Assembly (NCBI RefSeq): GCF_014127485.1
Contig: NZ_CP059903.1
Span: 3,284,001 to 3,348,000, forward strand
Source of the DNA: Nocardioides dongkuii
GTDB taxonomy: Bacteria > Actinomycetota > Actinomycetes > Propionibacteriales > Nocardioidaceae
Direction: 5' to 3'
Length of the DNA stretch: 64,000 nt
Below the pieces are notes generated by a model. That model was not told the origin of the DNA. It worked only from the letters and a program-made list of their open reading frames with translations, and did no database searches. Shown here one piece after another: positions 37,441 through 47,300 of this stretch (the stretch's first letter is position 1; every line of letters starts with the position of its first letter). The translations under genes were made by a program, and so were the position numbers.

Positions 37441-37535
37441 GCCGATGTGATCCGGGTGACGTAGCGTCCGCGCGGTCAGGCGGTACCCTGCCGCGCGGAG
37501 ATCCCACGCGTCACGATCATCAGGAGTGTCACAAG

Positions 37536-39326
37536 GTGCCGGAGAGCAAGCCCCTGCAGAAGGTCCTCATCGCCAACCGCGGTGAGATCGCGGTCCGGGT
37601 CGTACGGGCCTGCAAGGACGCCGGCATCGGCAGCGTGGCGGTGTACGCCGAGCCCGACCGCGACGCCCTCTTCGTCCGGCTCGCCGACGAGGCGCACTCG
37701 CTCGGGGGCGCGACCCCGGCCGAGTCCTACCTCGACATCGCCAAGATCATCGCGGTCGCGGAGAAGGCCGGCGCCGACTCCGTGCACCCCGGCTACGGCT
37801 TCCTCGCCGAGAACGCCGAGTTCGCCCAGGCCGTCATCGACGCCGGGCTGACCTGGATCGGCCCGCCGCCCGCGGCGATCGAGGCGCTGGGCGACAAGGC
37901 CAAGGCCAAGCACATCGCCGACAAGGCGAACGCGCCGCTCGCCCCCGGCACCAAGGACCCGGTCAAGGACGCCGACGAGGTCGTCGAGTTCGCCAAGGCC
38001 AACGGGCTGCCGGTCGCCATCAAGGCGGTCTTCGGCGGCGGCGGCCGCGGCCTCAAGGTCGCCCGCACGCTCGAGGAGATCCCGGACGCCTACGAGTCGG
38101 CGGTCCGCGAGGCGGTCACCGCCTTCGGCCGCGGCGAGTGCCTGGTCGAGAAGTTCCTCGACAAGCCCCGCCACGTCGAGACCCAGTGCCTCGCAGACCA
38201 GCACGGCAACGTCGTGGTGGTCTCCACCCGCGACTGCTCGCTGCAGCGCCGCAACCAGAAGCTGGTCGAGGAGGCGCCCGCGCCGTTCCTCAGCGAGGAG
38301 CAGGTCAGCGAGCTCTACGAGTCCTCCAAGCGGATCCTGCGGGAGGCCGGCTACTACGGCGCCGGCACCTGCGAGTTCCTGGTCGCCCAGGACGGCACGA
38401 TCTCCTTCCTCGAGGTCAACACCCGCCTCCAGGTCGAGCACTGCGTCTCCGAGGAGGTCACCGGCATCGACCTGGTCCGCGAGATGTTCCGGATCGCGGC
38501 CGGCGAGGAGCTGGGGTACGCCGACCCGGAGATCCGCGGTCACTCCATCGAGTTCCGCATCAACGCCGAGGACGGCGGCCGCAACTTCATGCCCGCGCCC
38601 GGCACCCTCTCCGCGTGGAGCCCGCCCGGCGGTCCCGGCGTCCGGCTCGACGGCGGCTACGAGAACGGCGAGACCATCCCCGGCTCGTTCGACTCCCTCA
38701 TCGCCAAGCTGATCGTCACCGGCCGCGACCGCACCCAGGCGCTGGAGCGCTCGCGGCGGGCCCTCGACGAGTTCGTCGTCGACGGCATGCCGACGGTCAT
38801 CCCGTTCCACCGGGTGGTCGTCCGCGACCCGGCGTACGTCGGCGCCTCGACCCCCACCGGCGAGGGCTCCTTCGAGGTCTACACGCAGTGGATCGAGACC
38901 GAGTTCGACAACCGGATCGCGCCGTACGCCGGGGACTCCGCGGAGGCGGAGGAGGCCGGCGAGCGGCAGACCGTCGTGGTCGAGGTCGGCGGCAAGCGGC
39001 TGGACGTCGTGATCCCCGCGGGTCTCGGCGGCCTGGCGAACGGCGCGGCCGGCGGCGGCAGCGCGAAGAAGCCGAAGCGCACGGCCGGCAAGTCGGCCGG
39101 CGCGGCCGCCTCGGGCGACGCGGTGACCAGCCCGATGCAGGGCACGGTCGTCAAGGTCGTCGTCGAGGAGGGCCAGGAGGTCGCCGAGGGCGACACCGTG
39201 GTCGTCATCGAGGCGATGAAGATGGAGCAGCCGCTCAAGGCCCACAAGGCCGGCACGGTCACCGGCCTGCAGGCCGAGGCCGGCGCCACCGTCACCAACG
39301 GAGCGGTCATCTGCGAGATCAAGTGA
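37536..39326 (+). CDS. accA3: Acyl-CoA carboxylase alpha chain (biotin carboxylase plus biotin carrier)
   Basis: A 596-residue protein: biotin carboxylase domain from [18 protein letters not shown] (8-25) through the ATP loop [34 protein letters not shown] and [11 protein letters not shown]; an Ala/Lys-rich linker (about 495-520); then the biotinyl domain with biotin site EAMKMEQPL, Lys562. It carboxylates biotin with ATP and bicarbonate and serves AccD5 and other beta subunits. GTG 37536 has AGGAG 10 bases upstream. The next gene overlaps its stop (GTGA). Confidence 0.95.
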   Translation: MPESKPLQKVLIANRGEIAVRVVRACKDAGIGSVAVYAEPDRDALFVRLADEAHSLGGATPAESYLDIAKIIAVAEKAGADSVHPGYGFLAENAEFAQAVIDAGLTWIGPPPAAIEALGDKAKAKHIADKANAPLAPGTKDPVKDADEVVEFAKANGLPVAIKAVFGGGGRGLKVARTLEEIPDAYESAVREAVTAFGRGECLVEKFLDKPRHVETQCLADQHGNVVVVSTRDCSLQRRNQKLVEEAPAPFLSEEQVSELYESSKRILREAGYYGAGTCEFLVAQDGTISFLEVNTRLQVEHCVSEEVTGIDLVREMFRIAAGEELGYADPEIRGHSIEFRINAEDGGRNFMPAPGTLSAWSPPGGPGVRLDGGYENGETIPGSFDSLIAKLIVTGRDRTQALERSRRALDEFVVDGMPTVIPFHRVVVRDPAYVGASTPTGEGSFEVYTQWIETEFDNRIAPYAGDSAEAEEAGERQTVVVEVGGKRLDVVIPAGLGGLANGAAGGGSAKKPKRTAGKSAGAAASGDAVTSPMQGTVVKVVVEEGQEVAEGDTVVVIEAMKMEQPLKAHKAGTVTGLQAEAGATVTNGAVICEIK

Positions 39327-40501
39327 CCGACCGCGCCCCGGAGGCGGACACCGTCTCCGGGATCGCGGAGGCGCTGCGCGCCGACCCCGTGGTCGTGCAC
39401 GAGTCGATGGGCAACGGGCGGACCGAGGAGGTCCACGACGGGCTCGTCGCCCTGGTCGACGACCTGGCCGACGCGGGGGTCCCGGCGTACGTCGCGCTCG
39501 TGCAGACGCCGAACGTCGAGCTGGCCACCCGGGACTCCAGCGACGACCTGCTCCGGCTGATCCACGCCGACCTCGACCGGCCCGGGCTCTACGTCGTCAG
39601 CACGCCGGACGGGCAGCCCGCCGTCGCGACGTACGGCGTGCCGCTGGACGCCACGGACCTGAGCCTGGCCCGCTACGACGCCGTCCCCGCCGTCAGGGAG
39701 GACCTGCCCGAGGGCGAGTTCCTGGCGGCCGCCGGCGAGGCCGCGATCCTGCTGAGCGCCGCGGCCAAGGAGGACGCGACGCTGACGCCGGGCGAGGCCG
39801 AGGACCTGGTCACGAGCGGCCCCTGGATCGCGGCGTACGGCGAGGAGCCGCTCCCCTACGAGCTCGAGGACGCCCAGGGCGAGCCGCTGACCCCCGTGGT
39901 CGTCGCCGTCACCTGCGGCCTGACCGCAGTCGTGGTCGGGTGGCGGCTGCTGCGCGCCCGGGCCGCCCTGGCCGCCGGCCCGCAGGAGCAGCAGGACACG
40001 AAGACGAAGAAGCAGGGACAGCAGAAGAAGCAGCCGCGCCCCCGGGTCGCTCGGGCCGACCAGACCGCGGTCCAGGCCCCGGCGTCCGTGTCCGCCCTGC
40101 GCGAGGAGGTGGACCGCAGCATCGAGCTGGTCCCGGACGAGGTCTACGGCTGCCTGGAGGCCGCCGAGGACCTGGTCGGGTCCCGCTCCCGCCTGGAGGT
40201 CGTCGCCTCGCTGGTGCTCGCCGAGCAGGGCACGGCCCGGCTGCGGGGCGAGCCCCTGCCGGTCCGGTGCTACTTCGACCCCCGCCACGGCGCCAGCGCG
40301 CGGACCACGACGGTCTCCGGGGTGTCGGTGCCGGCCTGCGCTGCCTGCGCCGCGGCCGTCGCGGCGGGCCGCGAGCCGGACTCGCTGAGCGTCGACGGCG
40401 GCCGGCAGCCGTACTGGAAGGGCGACTCGGTCTGGGCCGAGACCGGCCTGGGGTCGATCGACCCCGACCTGTGGCGCAGGCTCGCGGAGCGGACCCGATG
40501 A
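39323..40501 (+). CDS. Unknown membrane protein, paralogue family member A
   Basis: A 392-residue protein without a recognised name. Residues 1-190 form an alpha/beta domain with [15 protein letters not shown] that aligns by eye with the same region of the two following genes. One membrane helix (about 191-212) comes next, then a Lys/Gln-rich linker (225-250) and a cytoplasmic helical domain ending in [11 protein letters not shown] and VPACAACAA. The Cys/His pattern C-x5-H...C-x2-C may bind metal. The layout recalls TPM-domain proteins, but this is only a fold impression. It is coupled to accA3 and to the next gene. Confidence 0.7.
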   Translation: MTDRAPEADTVSGIAEALRADPVVVHESMGNGRTEEVHDGLVALVDDLADAGVPAYVALVQTPNVELATRDSSDDLLRLIHADLDRPGLYVVSTPDGQPAVATYGVPLDATDLSLARYDAVPAVREDLPEGEFLAAAGEAAILLSAAAKEDATLTPGEAEDLVTSGPWIAAYGEEPLPYELEDAQGEPLTPVVVAVTCGLTAVVVGWRLLRARAALAAGPQEQQDTKTKKQGQQKKQPRPRVARADQTAVQAPASVSALREEVDRSIELVPDEVYGCLEAAEDLVGSRSRLEVVASLVLAEQGTARLRGEPLPVRCYFDPRHGASARTTTVSGVSVPACAACAAAVAAGREPDSLSVDGGRQPYWKGDSVWAETGLGSIDPDLWRRLAERTR

Positions 40502-41163
40502 CGCCCCCGGGCGGTCGGCTGCGCGACGCCGTGCTCGCGCTGCTCGCCGGCGGCCTCGCGGCCGGCGGCGGCGTCGCGGTCCACGAGCTCTGGACCGACC
40601 TGCGGGCCCCGGACCTCGCGCCCGTCGGCGACCGGGTGCAGCACGCCGCGGACGCCCTCCGGGCCGGCGACCGCGTCTACGTCGCCCCCGACGCCCACGA
40701 CCTGGTGCCGCCCGAGCTGGAGACCCGGCTCGAGGCGCTGGCCGACGCCTCCGAGACACCGGTCTACCTGACGGTGTGGGAGAAGAGCAGCCACGCCGGG
40801 TACGGCGGGATCTGGGACGCCGTGGGCCAGCTCGAGCGCCTGGTCGACGAGGAGGCGGTCTTCGTGGTCTACCGCGGGCCCGGCGACGGCCTGGTGGACG
40901 ACTCGCTGGAGGACCCGCTGGAGGGCGAGATCCCCGAGGACTTCCACGGCGACCCGGCCCTCCGGCTGGAGGAGATCCTGACGGCCGTGGGCGAGACCCG
41001 GAGCGGGACGCCGGACGACTGGGACTACTGGGGCGGGCCGGGCGGTGCGGTCGCGGCCGGCGTGCTGCACGCGGCCGGGACGATCCCGGCGACGCTGGTC
41101 CTCATCGGCCTGGGGCGGCTGGCGCTGCGACGGAGGTTCCAGATGGTGGGCGGATGGCGATGA
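40498..41163 (+). CDS. Unknown membrane protein, paralogue family member B (short)
   Basis: A 221-residue protein with an N-terminal hydrophobic segment (about 9-27), an extracytoplasmic domain containing RVYVAPDAHDLVPPELETRL and ETPVYLTVWEKS, and a C-terminal membrane helix (about 185-208) ended by RRRFQ. The central domain matches the N-terminal domains of its neighbours (V-x-V-A-P-E/D ... P-V-Y-L/V). It lacks the C-terminal Cys/His domain. A short Trp/Gly motif (DDWDYWGGPGG) precedes the last helix. ATG overlaps the previous stop. Confidence 0.68.
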   Translation: MTPPGGRLRDAVLALLAGGLAAGGGVAVHELWTDLRAPDLAPVGDRVQHAADALRAGDRVYVAPDAHDLVPPELETRLEALADASETPVYLTVWEKSSHAGYGGIWDAVGQLERLVDEEAVFVVYRGPGDGLVDDSLEDPLEGEIPEDFHGDPALRLEEILTAVGETRSGTPDDWDYWGGPGGAVAAGVLHAAGTIPATLVLIGLGRLALRRRFQMVGGWR

Positions 41164-42332
41164 CCGGCGCGGCGCGAGCGGACGACGAGCTGCTCACCTC
41201 GATCTGGACGGCCCTGGACACCACGGGCGTCTGGGTCGCGCCCGAGCTGGCCCGCGAGGTCGCGGCGGAGGACCTGGCCGAGATCCAGGACGCCGTCGCC
41301 GACTCGCCGGTGCCGCTCTACGTCGTGGTCCAGCCGCTCCGCGACGGCGACGCGTTCGGCGGCGACCCCGCGGAGCTCCTGACCCAGCTGCACGACGACT
41401 TCGGCGCCGACGGCGTCTACCTCGCCCCGCAGTTCTTCGGCGGCCCCGATCACGTGAACCTCGTGGACCGCGCCTGGGGCAGCGAGGTCGACGCCTGGCA
41501 GGCCGGCTCCGTGGCCGAGCACCGGCACGGCGACGGCGAGGGGCGCATCGACGACCTGGGCGCCTACCTCGCCGACGTCGCCCGGCTGGTCTCCGACGGC
41601 GACGCCCAGGAGGCGTGGGAGGAGGAGGTCCAGCCGACGCTCACCACCACCACCGACCCGGGCGGCACCGCCACCTCCCCCGACGACGGCCCCCCGGTCC
41701 TCGGCCTCGTCGGCGCCGGGCTCGCGGTGCTGCTGGTCGCGGCGGTCGTCGTACGCCGGCGCAAGCCGCGCACCTTCACGCTCCCCGACTCCGTGGTCGA
41801 CCAGCTCCGCGAGGCGCACGCCGACCGGGTCGAGCAGCAGGCCCGCACCCTGGTGCTGGAGCTGGGCGAGGCGGTGCACCGCTCCGACCTGGACGCCGAC
41901 CACGACGCCGGCGCCTGGCAGGCCGCCCTGGACCACTACGAGGCGGCCACCCGCGTGCTGGACCGGTCCCAGGACCTGGGGATCCTCGACGCCGTCGGGG
42001 CGCTCGTGCTCGCCCGCCAGGGACGCGCGGCCCTCGACGCGGCGACCTCCGGGCACCCGTTCGTGCCGCTGCGGCTGTGCTACCTCAACCCGCTGCACGA
42101 CGCGCCGACCAAGGCGCCGCTGCGGCTCGAGCAGCACGGCCGGACCCTGACGGTGCCGGTCTGCTCGACCTGCCGCGCCGACCTGAAGGCGCACCGGGAC
42201 CCCGACGCCCTGCGGGTCCCGCGCGGCCGGCGAGCGGTGCTCTACGTCGACTCCGGCGTCGAGCCCTGGGCCTCGACCGCCTACGGGTCCCTCGGCACCG
42301 GGCTGGTCGGCGCGCTGCACCAGCGTCGGTGA
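41160..42332 (+). CDS. Unknown membrane protein, paralogue family member C
   Basis: A 390-residue protein. An extracytoplasmic domain (GVWVAPELAREV ... SPVPLYVVVQPL, about 15-150) is followed by a Thr/Pro-rich stalk, one membrane helix (about 180-198, LGLVGAGLAVLLVAAVVV), then RRRK and a cytoplasmic helical domain ending in CYLNPLHDAPT and VPVCSTCRA. The order is the same as in member A. ATG 41160 gives an ATGA overlap with the previous gene; ATG 41154 is also possible. Together the three may form one envelope complex. Confidence 0.7.
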   Translation: MTGAARADDELLTSIWTALDTTGVWVAPELAREVAAEDLAEIQDAVADSPVPLYVVVQPLRDGDAFGGDPAELLTQLHDDFGADGVYLAPQFFGGPDHVNLVDRAWGSEVDAWQAGSVAEHRHGDGEGRIDDLGAYLADVARLVSDGDAQEAWEEEVQPTLTTTTDPGGTATSPDDGPPVLGLVGAGLAVLLVAAVVVRRRKPRTFTLPDSVVDQLREAHADRVEQQARTLVLELGEAVHRSDLDADHDAGAWQAALDHYEAATRVLDRSQDLGILDAVGALVLARQGRAALDAATSGHPFVPLRLCYLNPLHDAPTKAPLRLEQHGRTLTVPVCSTCRADLKAHRDPDALRVPRGRRAVLYVDSGVEPWASTAYGSLGTGLVGALHQRR

Positions 42333-42348
42333 GGCCTAGGGTCGGCTC

Positions 42349-42825
42349 GTGAACCTGCGCGAGCCGTCGGAGCGGGTCAGCCCGCGGGCCCGCTGGCTGT
42401 GGGCGGGCTCGGCCCTGGCCCAGGGCGGTGCCGCGGCCGCGGTGCTGGCCTTCCTCGAGGCCGTCACCCCGCTGGACCTGCCCTGGTGGGCGTGGGTCCT
42501 GGTCGGCGTCGCGCTGGCGGCGTACGTCGCGGTCGTGCCGCCGTGGCGCTACCGCGTGCACCGGTGGGAGGTCACCGAGACGGCCGTGCACACCCAGACC
42601 GGGTGGTGGGTGCGCGAGCGGCGGATCGCGCCGATGTCGCGGATCCAGACCGTCGACCAGGTGGAGGGCGCGCTGGCCCGCCTGCTCGGGCTGGCGACGG
42701 TCACGGTCACCACCGCCTCGGCCGCGGGCGCCCTCGAGATCGCCGGCCTCGACGCGGAGCGGGCGCGTGCCCTGGTCCGCGAGCTGACGCTCAAGGCCGA
42801 CGCGGTCGAGGGCGACGCCACGTGA
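42349..42825 (+). CDS. PH-domain membrane protein, YdbS-like
   Basis: A 158-residue protein with two hydrophobic segments (about 18-38 and 44-64) and one bPH_2 domain: YRVHRWEVTETAVHTQTGWWVRERRIAPMSRIQTVDQVEGALARLLGLATV. The small one-domain form followed by a larger two- or three-domain form is the YdbS/YdbT arrangement of Bacillus, where the pair protects against certain antimicrobial compounds. It overlaps the next gene by 4 bases. Confidence 0.87.
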   Translation: MNLREPSERVSPRARWLWAGSALAQGGAAAAVLAFLEAVTPLDLPWWAWVLVGVALAAYVAVVPPWRYRVHRWEVTETAVHTQTGWWVRERRIAPMSRIQTVDQVEGALARLLGLATVTVTTASAAGALEIAGLDAERARALVRELTLKADAVEGDAT

Positions 42826-44306
42826 GCACCACCGTGACCACCACCGAGGCCTGGCAGCGCCTGGACCGCCGGATGCTGCTGGTGCACCCGCTCCGGGAGG
42901 TGGTCCGGTTCCTGCCCGCGATGGCGGCCGTCGTGGTCGCCGGCACCGCGACCGGCGAGGCCTGGCAGTACCTCGGGGTGCTGGTGCCGGTCGCGCTCGG
43001 CGTGCTGCGCTACCTCACGACCCGCTTCCGCGTCGGCCAGGGACGCGTCGAGCTGCGCACCGGGCTGCTCAACCGGCACCTGCGCGCCACGCCGCTCGAC
43101 CGGGTCCGCACCGTCGACCTCACCTCCCCGCTGACCCACCGGGTGCTGGGCCTCACCCGGCTGCGGATCGGCACCGGGACCGGGGACGACGAGGCCCTGG
43201 TCCTCGACGGCCTGTCGGTGGCCGCGGCCCGGCGGCTGCGCGCCGAGCTGCTCCGCGAGGTGCCGGACCAGGTCACCGAGCCGCCGCCCGACACGCTGCA
43301 CCTCGACCCGCGGTGGGCCCGCCTCGCGCCGTTCACCAGCACCGGCCTGGCGCTGGGCGCGGGCGTCCTGGGGCTGGCCCTCCAGGCGACGACCACCCTC
43401 GGGCTGGCCCGGACGCTGCGCGCCGACGACCTCGTCGCGAGCGCCCTCCGCGCCTCGGTGTGGATCGCCGTGCCCGCCCTCGTCCTGAGCGGGCTGGTCG
43501 CGACGTCCGCGCTCGCGGTCGGCGGCTACCTGGTGAGCAACTGGGACCTCACCCTGCGCCACGAGCGCCGGGCCTGGCACCTGCGCCGCGGGCTGCTCAC
43601 CACCCGCGAGACCACCCTCGCCGACGACCGGGTCGCCGGGGTGAGCCTCGGGGAGCCGCTCGGGCTCCGGCTCGCCGGCGGGGCCCGGCTGGACGCCGTC
43701 GTGACCGGCGTCGACCGCGACGAGCAGGGCAGCGCCCTGCTGGTCCCCCCGGCGCCGCACGACGTCGTCGCCGGGGTCGCCGGCCGGGTGCTCGGCACCG
43801 ACGCCCCGGTCACCGGCCCGCTCGTCCCCCACGGTCCGCAGGCGGTACGCCGGCGCTGGACCCGCGCGCTCGGCCCGGCGCTGGCGGTGCTCGCCGCCGG
43901 GCTGCTCGCGGTCGCGACCGGCGGCTCGCCCTGGCTGCTGGCGCCCGGCGCCCTCGCCCTGCCCGCGGCGGCGCTGCTGGCCGCCGACCGGTCGCGCGCG
44001 CTGGGCCACGCACTCGCCGACGGCCACCTGGTCGCGCGCTCGGGCAGCCTGGGCCGCCGGCGCGAGGCCCTGGGCACCTCCCACGTGATCGGCTGGACCT
44101 TCCGCGACTCCTGGTTCCAGCGCCGGGCCGGGCTGACCACCCTCGTCGCCACGACGGCGGGCGGGCGGCAGGCGGTCACGGTGCCCGACGTACCCCTCGC
44201 GGAGGCGGTGCGGCTGGCCGACCGCGCGACGCCCGGGCTGGTCGCCCCGTTCCTCCTGGCGCAGACCTGCACGCCTCGTGAGACGCCCCGCAGGACCGGT
44301 CGGTAA
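42822..44306 (+). CDS. Multi-PH-domain membrane protein, YdbT-like
   Basis: A 494-residue protein with about six hydrophobic segments and repeated bPH_2 domains. The first has FRVGQGRVELRTGLLNRHLRATPLDRVRTVDLTSPLTHRVLGL; the second NWDLTLRHERRAWHLRRGLLTTRETTLADDRVAGVSL; the third, GHLVARSGSLGRRREALGTSHVIGWTFRDSWFQRRAGL. It pairs with the YdbS-like protein just upstream. It follows the unknown paralogue trio in the same direction, 28 bases before pyruvate carboxylase. Confidence 0.87.
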   Translation: MSTTVTTTEAWQRLDRRMLLVHPLREVVRFLPAMAAVVVAGTATGEAWQYLGVLVPVALGVLRYLTTRFRVGQGRVELRTGLLNRHLRATPLDRVRTVDLTSPLTHRVLGLTRLRIGTGTGDDEALVLDGLSVAAARRLRAELLREVPDQVTEPPPDTLHLDPRWARLAPFTSTGLALGAGVLGLALQATTTLGLARTLRADDLVASALRASVWIAVPALVLSGLVATSALAVGGYLVSNWDLTLRHERRAWHLRRGLLTTRETTLADDRVAGVSLGEPLGLRLAGGARLDAVVTGVDRDEQGSALLVPPAPHDVVAGVAGRVLGTDAPVTGPLVPHGPQAVRRRWTRALGPALAVLAAGLLAVATGGSPWLLAPGALALPAAALLAADRSRALGHALADGHLVARSGSLGRRREALGTSHVIGWTFRDSWFQRRAGLTTLVATTAGGRQAVTVPDVPLAEAVRLADRATPGLVAPFLLAQTCTPRETPRRTGR

Positions 44307-44334
44307 CGCCGGGCGTCCCGCTAGCGTGACGCCC

Positions 44335-47300
44335 ATGTTCAACAAGGTGCTGGTGGCGAACCGCGGCGAGATCGCGGTCCGGGCGTTCCGCGCGGCGTAC
44401 GAGGTCGGGGCCCGCACGGTCGCCGTCTTCCCCCACGAGGACCGGTGGTCCGAGCACCGCCTCAAGGCCGACGAGGCCTACGAGATCGGCGAGCGCGGCC
44501 ACCCCGTGCGGGCCTACCTCGACCCCGAGGCGATCGTCGCCGTCGCCGTCCGGGCGGGCGCCGACGCGGTCTACCCCGGCTACGGCTTCCTCTCCGAGAA
44601 CCCCGCGCTCGCCGAGGCGTGCGCGAACGCCGGCATCACCTTCGTCGGGCCGACCTCCGCGGTCCTGGAGCTGACCGGCAACAAGGCCCGCGCGATCGCG
44701 GCGGCCAAGGCCGCGGGCGTGCCGACGCTGGCCAGCGTCGAGCCCTCCACCGACGTCGACGCGCTGGTCGAATCGGCATCGGCGCTGCCGTACCCGCTCT
44801 TCGTCAAGGCCGTCGCCGGCGGCGGCGGCCGCGGCATGCGGCGCGTCGACGACCCGAAGGACCTGCGCGAGGCGGTCGAGACCTGCATGCGCGAGGGCGA
44901 GGCCGCGTTCGGCGACCCGACGGTCTTCATCGAGCAGGCCGTCGTGGACCCCCGCCACATCGAGGTGCAGATCCTCGCGGACGCCGAGGGCAACGTGATC
45001 CACCTCTTCGAGCGGGACTGCTCGGTGCAGCGCCGGCACCAGAAGGTCGTGGAGATCGCGCCCGCGCCCAACCTCGACCCGGCGATCCGGGACCGGATGT
45101 GCGCCGACGCGGTGCGGTTCGCCACCGAGATCGGCTACCGCAACGCCGGCACCGTGGAGTTCCTGCTCGACCCCGAGGGCAACTACGTCTTCATCGAGAT
45201 GAACCCCCGCATCCAGGTCGAGCACACGGTGACCGAGGAAGTCACCGACGTCGACCTGGTGCAGTCGCAGCTGCGGATCGCGAGCGGCGAGACGCTCGCC
45301 GACCTCGGGCTCTCCCAGGACTCGATCGTGCTGCGCGGCGCGGCGCTCCAGTGCCGGATCACCACCGAGGACCCGGCCAACAACTTCCGCCCCGACACCG
45401 GCGTGATCACGACCTACCGCTCCCCCGGCGGCGGCGGGGTCCGCCTCGACGGCGGCACCGTCTACACCGGCGCCGAGGTCTCCGCGCACTTCGACTCGAT
45501 GCTGGCCAAGCTCACCTGCCGGGGCCGCACCTTCGACAAGGCCGTCGAGAAGGCCCGTCGCGCGGTCGCGGAGTTCCGCATCCGCGGCGTCTCCACGAAC
45601 ATCCCGTTCCTCCAGGCCGTGCTCGACGACCCCGACTTCGCCTCGGGCCACGTCACCACCGCGTTCATCGAGACCCACCCGCAGCTGCTCCAGGCGCGCG
45701 GGTCCGGCGACCGCGGCAGCAAGCTGCTGACGTACCTCGCCGAGGTCACGGTGAACCAGCCGTACGGCGCGGCCCCGGTCAGCCTGGACCCCGCGACCAA
45801 GCTGCCGCCGACCAACCTCGAGGTGCCGGCGCCGTCCGGGTCCCGCCAGCTGCTGCTGGAGGTCGGCCCCGAGGAGTTCGCCCGCCGGCTGCGCGCCCAG
45901 GACCGGGTCGCGGTCACCGACACCACGTTCCGCGACGCCCACCAGTCGCTGCTCGCCACCCGCGTGCGCACCAAGGACCTGCTCGCCGTCGCCCCCCACG
46001 TCGCCCGCACCACGCCCGAGCTCTGGTCGCTGGAGGCGTGGGGCGGCGCGACGTACGACGTGGCGCTGCGCTTCCTCGCCGAGGACCCCTGGGAGCGGCT
46101 CGCCGCGCTGCGGCAGGCGGTCCCGAACATCTGCCTGCAGATGCTGCTGCGCGGCCGCAACACGGTCGGCTACACGCCGTACCCGACGAAGGTGACCGAC
46201 GCCTTCGTCGAGGAGGCGGCCGCGAGCGGCCTCGACGTGTTCCGCATCTTCGACGCGCTCAACGACGTCGAGCAGATGCGCCCCGCGATCGACGCCGTGC
46301 GGGCCACCGGCACCGCGGTCGCGGAGGTGGCGCTGTGCTACTCCGGCGACCTCTCCGACCCGGGCGAGGAGCTCTACACCCTCGACTACTACCTGCGCCT
46401 CGCCGAGCGGATCGTCGACGCCGGCGCGCACGTGCTCGCGGTCAAGGACATGGCCGGGCTGCTGCGCGCCCCGGCCGCCCGCAGGCTCGTCACCGCGCTG
46501 CGCTCGGAGTTCGACCTGCCGGTGCACCTGCACACCCACGACACCGCCGGCGGCCAGCTCGCGACGCTGACCGCCGCGATCGAGGCCGGGGTGGACGCCG
46601 TCGACGCGGCGACCGCCTCGATGGCCGGCACCACCTCGCAGCCGCCGCTCTCGGCCCTGGTCTCCGCGACCGACCACGCCGAGCGCGAGACCGGGCTGTC
46701 GCTGGCCGCGGTCAACGCGCTCGAGCCCTACTGGGAGGCCGTGCGCCGCGTCTACGCGCCGTTCGAGTCCGGCCTGGCCTCGCCGACCGGCCGGGTCTAC
46801 CGCCACGAGATCCCCGGCGGCCAGCTCTCCAACCTGCGCCAGCAGGCGATCGCGCTCGGCCTCGGCGAGAAGTTCGAGCAGATCGAGGACATGTACGCCG
46901 CCGCCAACGACATCCTCGGCCGGGTCCCGAAGGTGACCCCGTCCTCGAAGGTGATCGGCGACCTGGCGCTGCACCTGGTGGCCGTCGGCGCCGACCCCGC
47001 GGAGTTCGCCGAGAACCCGCAGGACTTCGACGTCCCCGACTCCGTGGTCGGGTTCCTCCACGGCGAGCTCGGGGACCCCCCGGGCGGCTGGCCCGAGCCG
47101 TTCCGCACCAAGGCGCTCGAGGGCCGCACCTGGAAGCCCCCCGCCGAGGAGCTCACCGACGAGCAGGCCGCCGGGCTCGCCGGCGAGCCCGGCACCGCCA
47201 ACCCGGCGCGGCGCCGCACGCTCAACGAGCTGCTGTTCCCCGGCCCGACGACGAGCTACGCCGAGTCCTGCGCGAAGTACGGCGACCTCTCGGTGCTGCC

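Noticed and set aside
38138..39322. Upstream extension of the first unknown membrane protein through accA3
   Set aside because: The extension is a shadow frame of accA3; GTG 39323 in a GTGA overlap is the sensible start.
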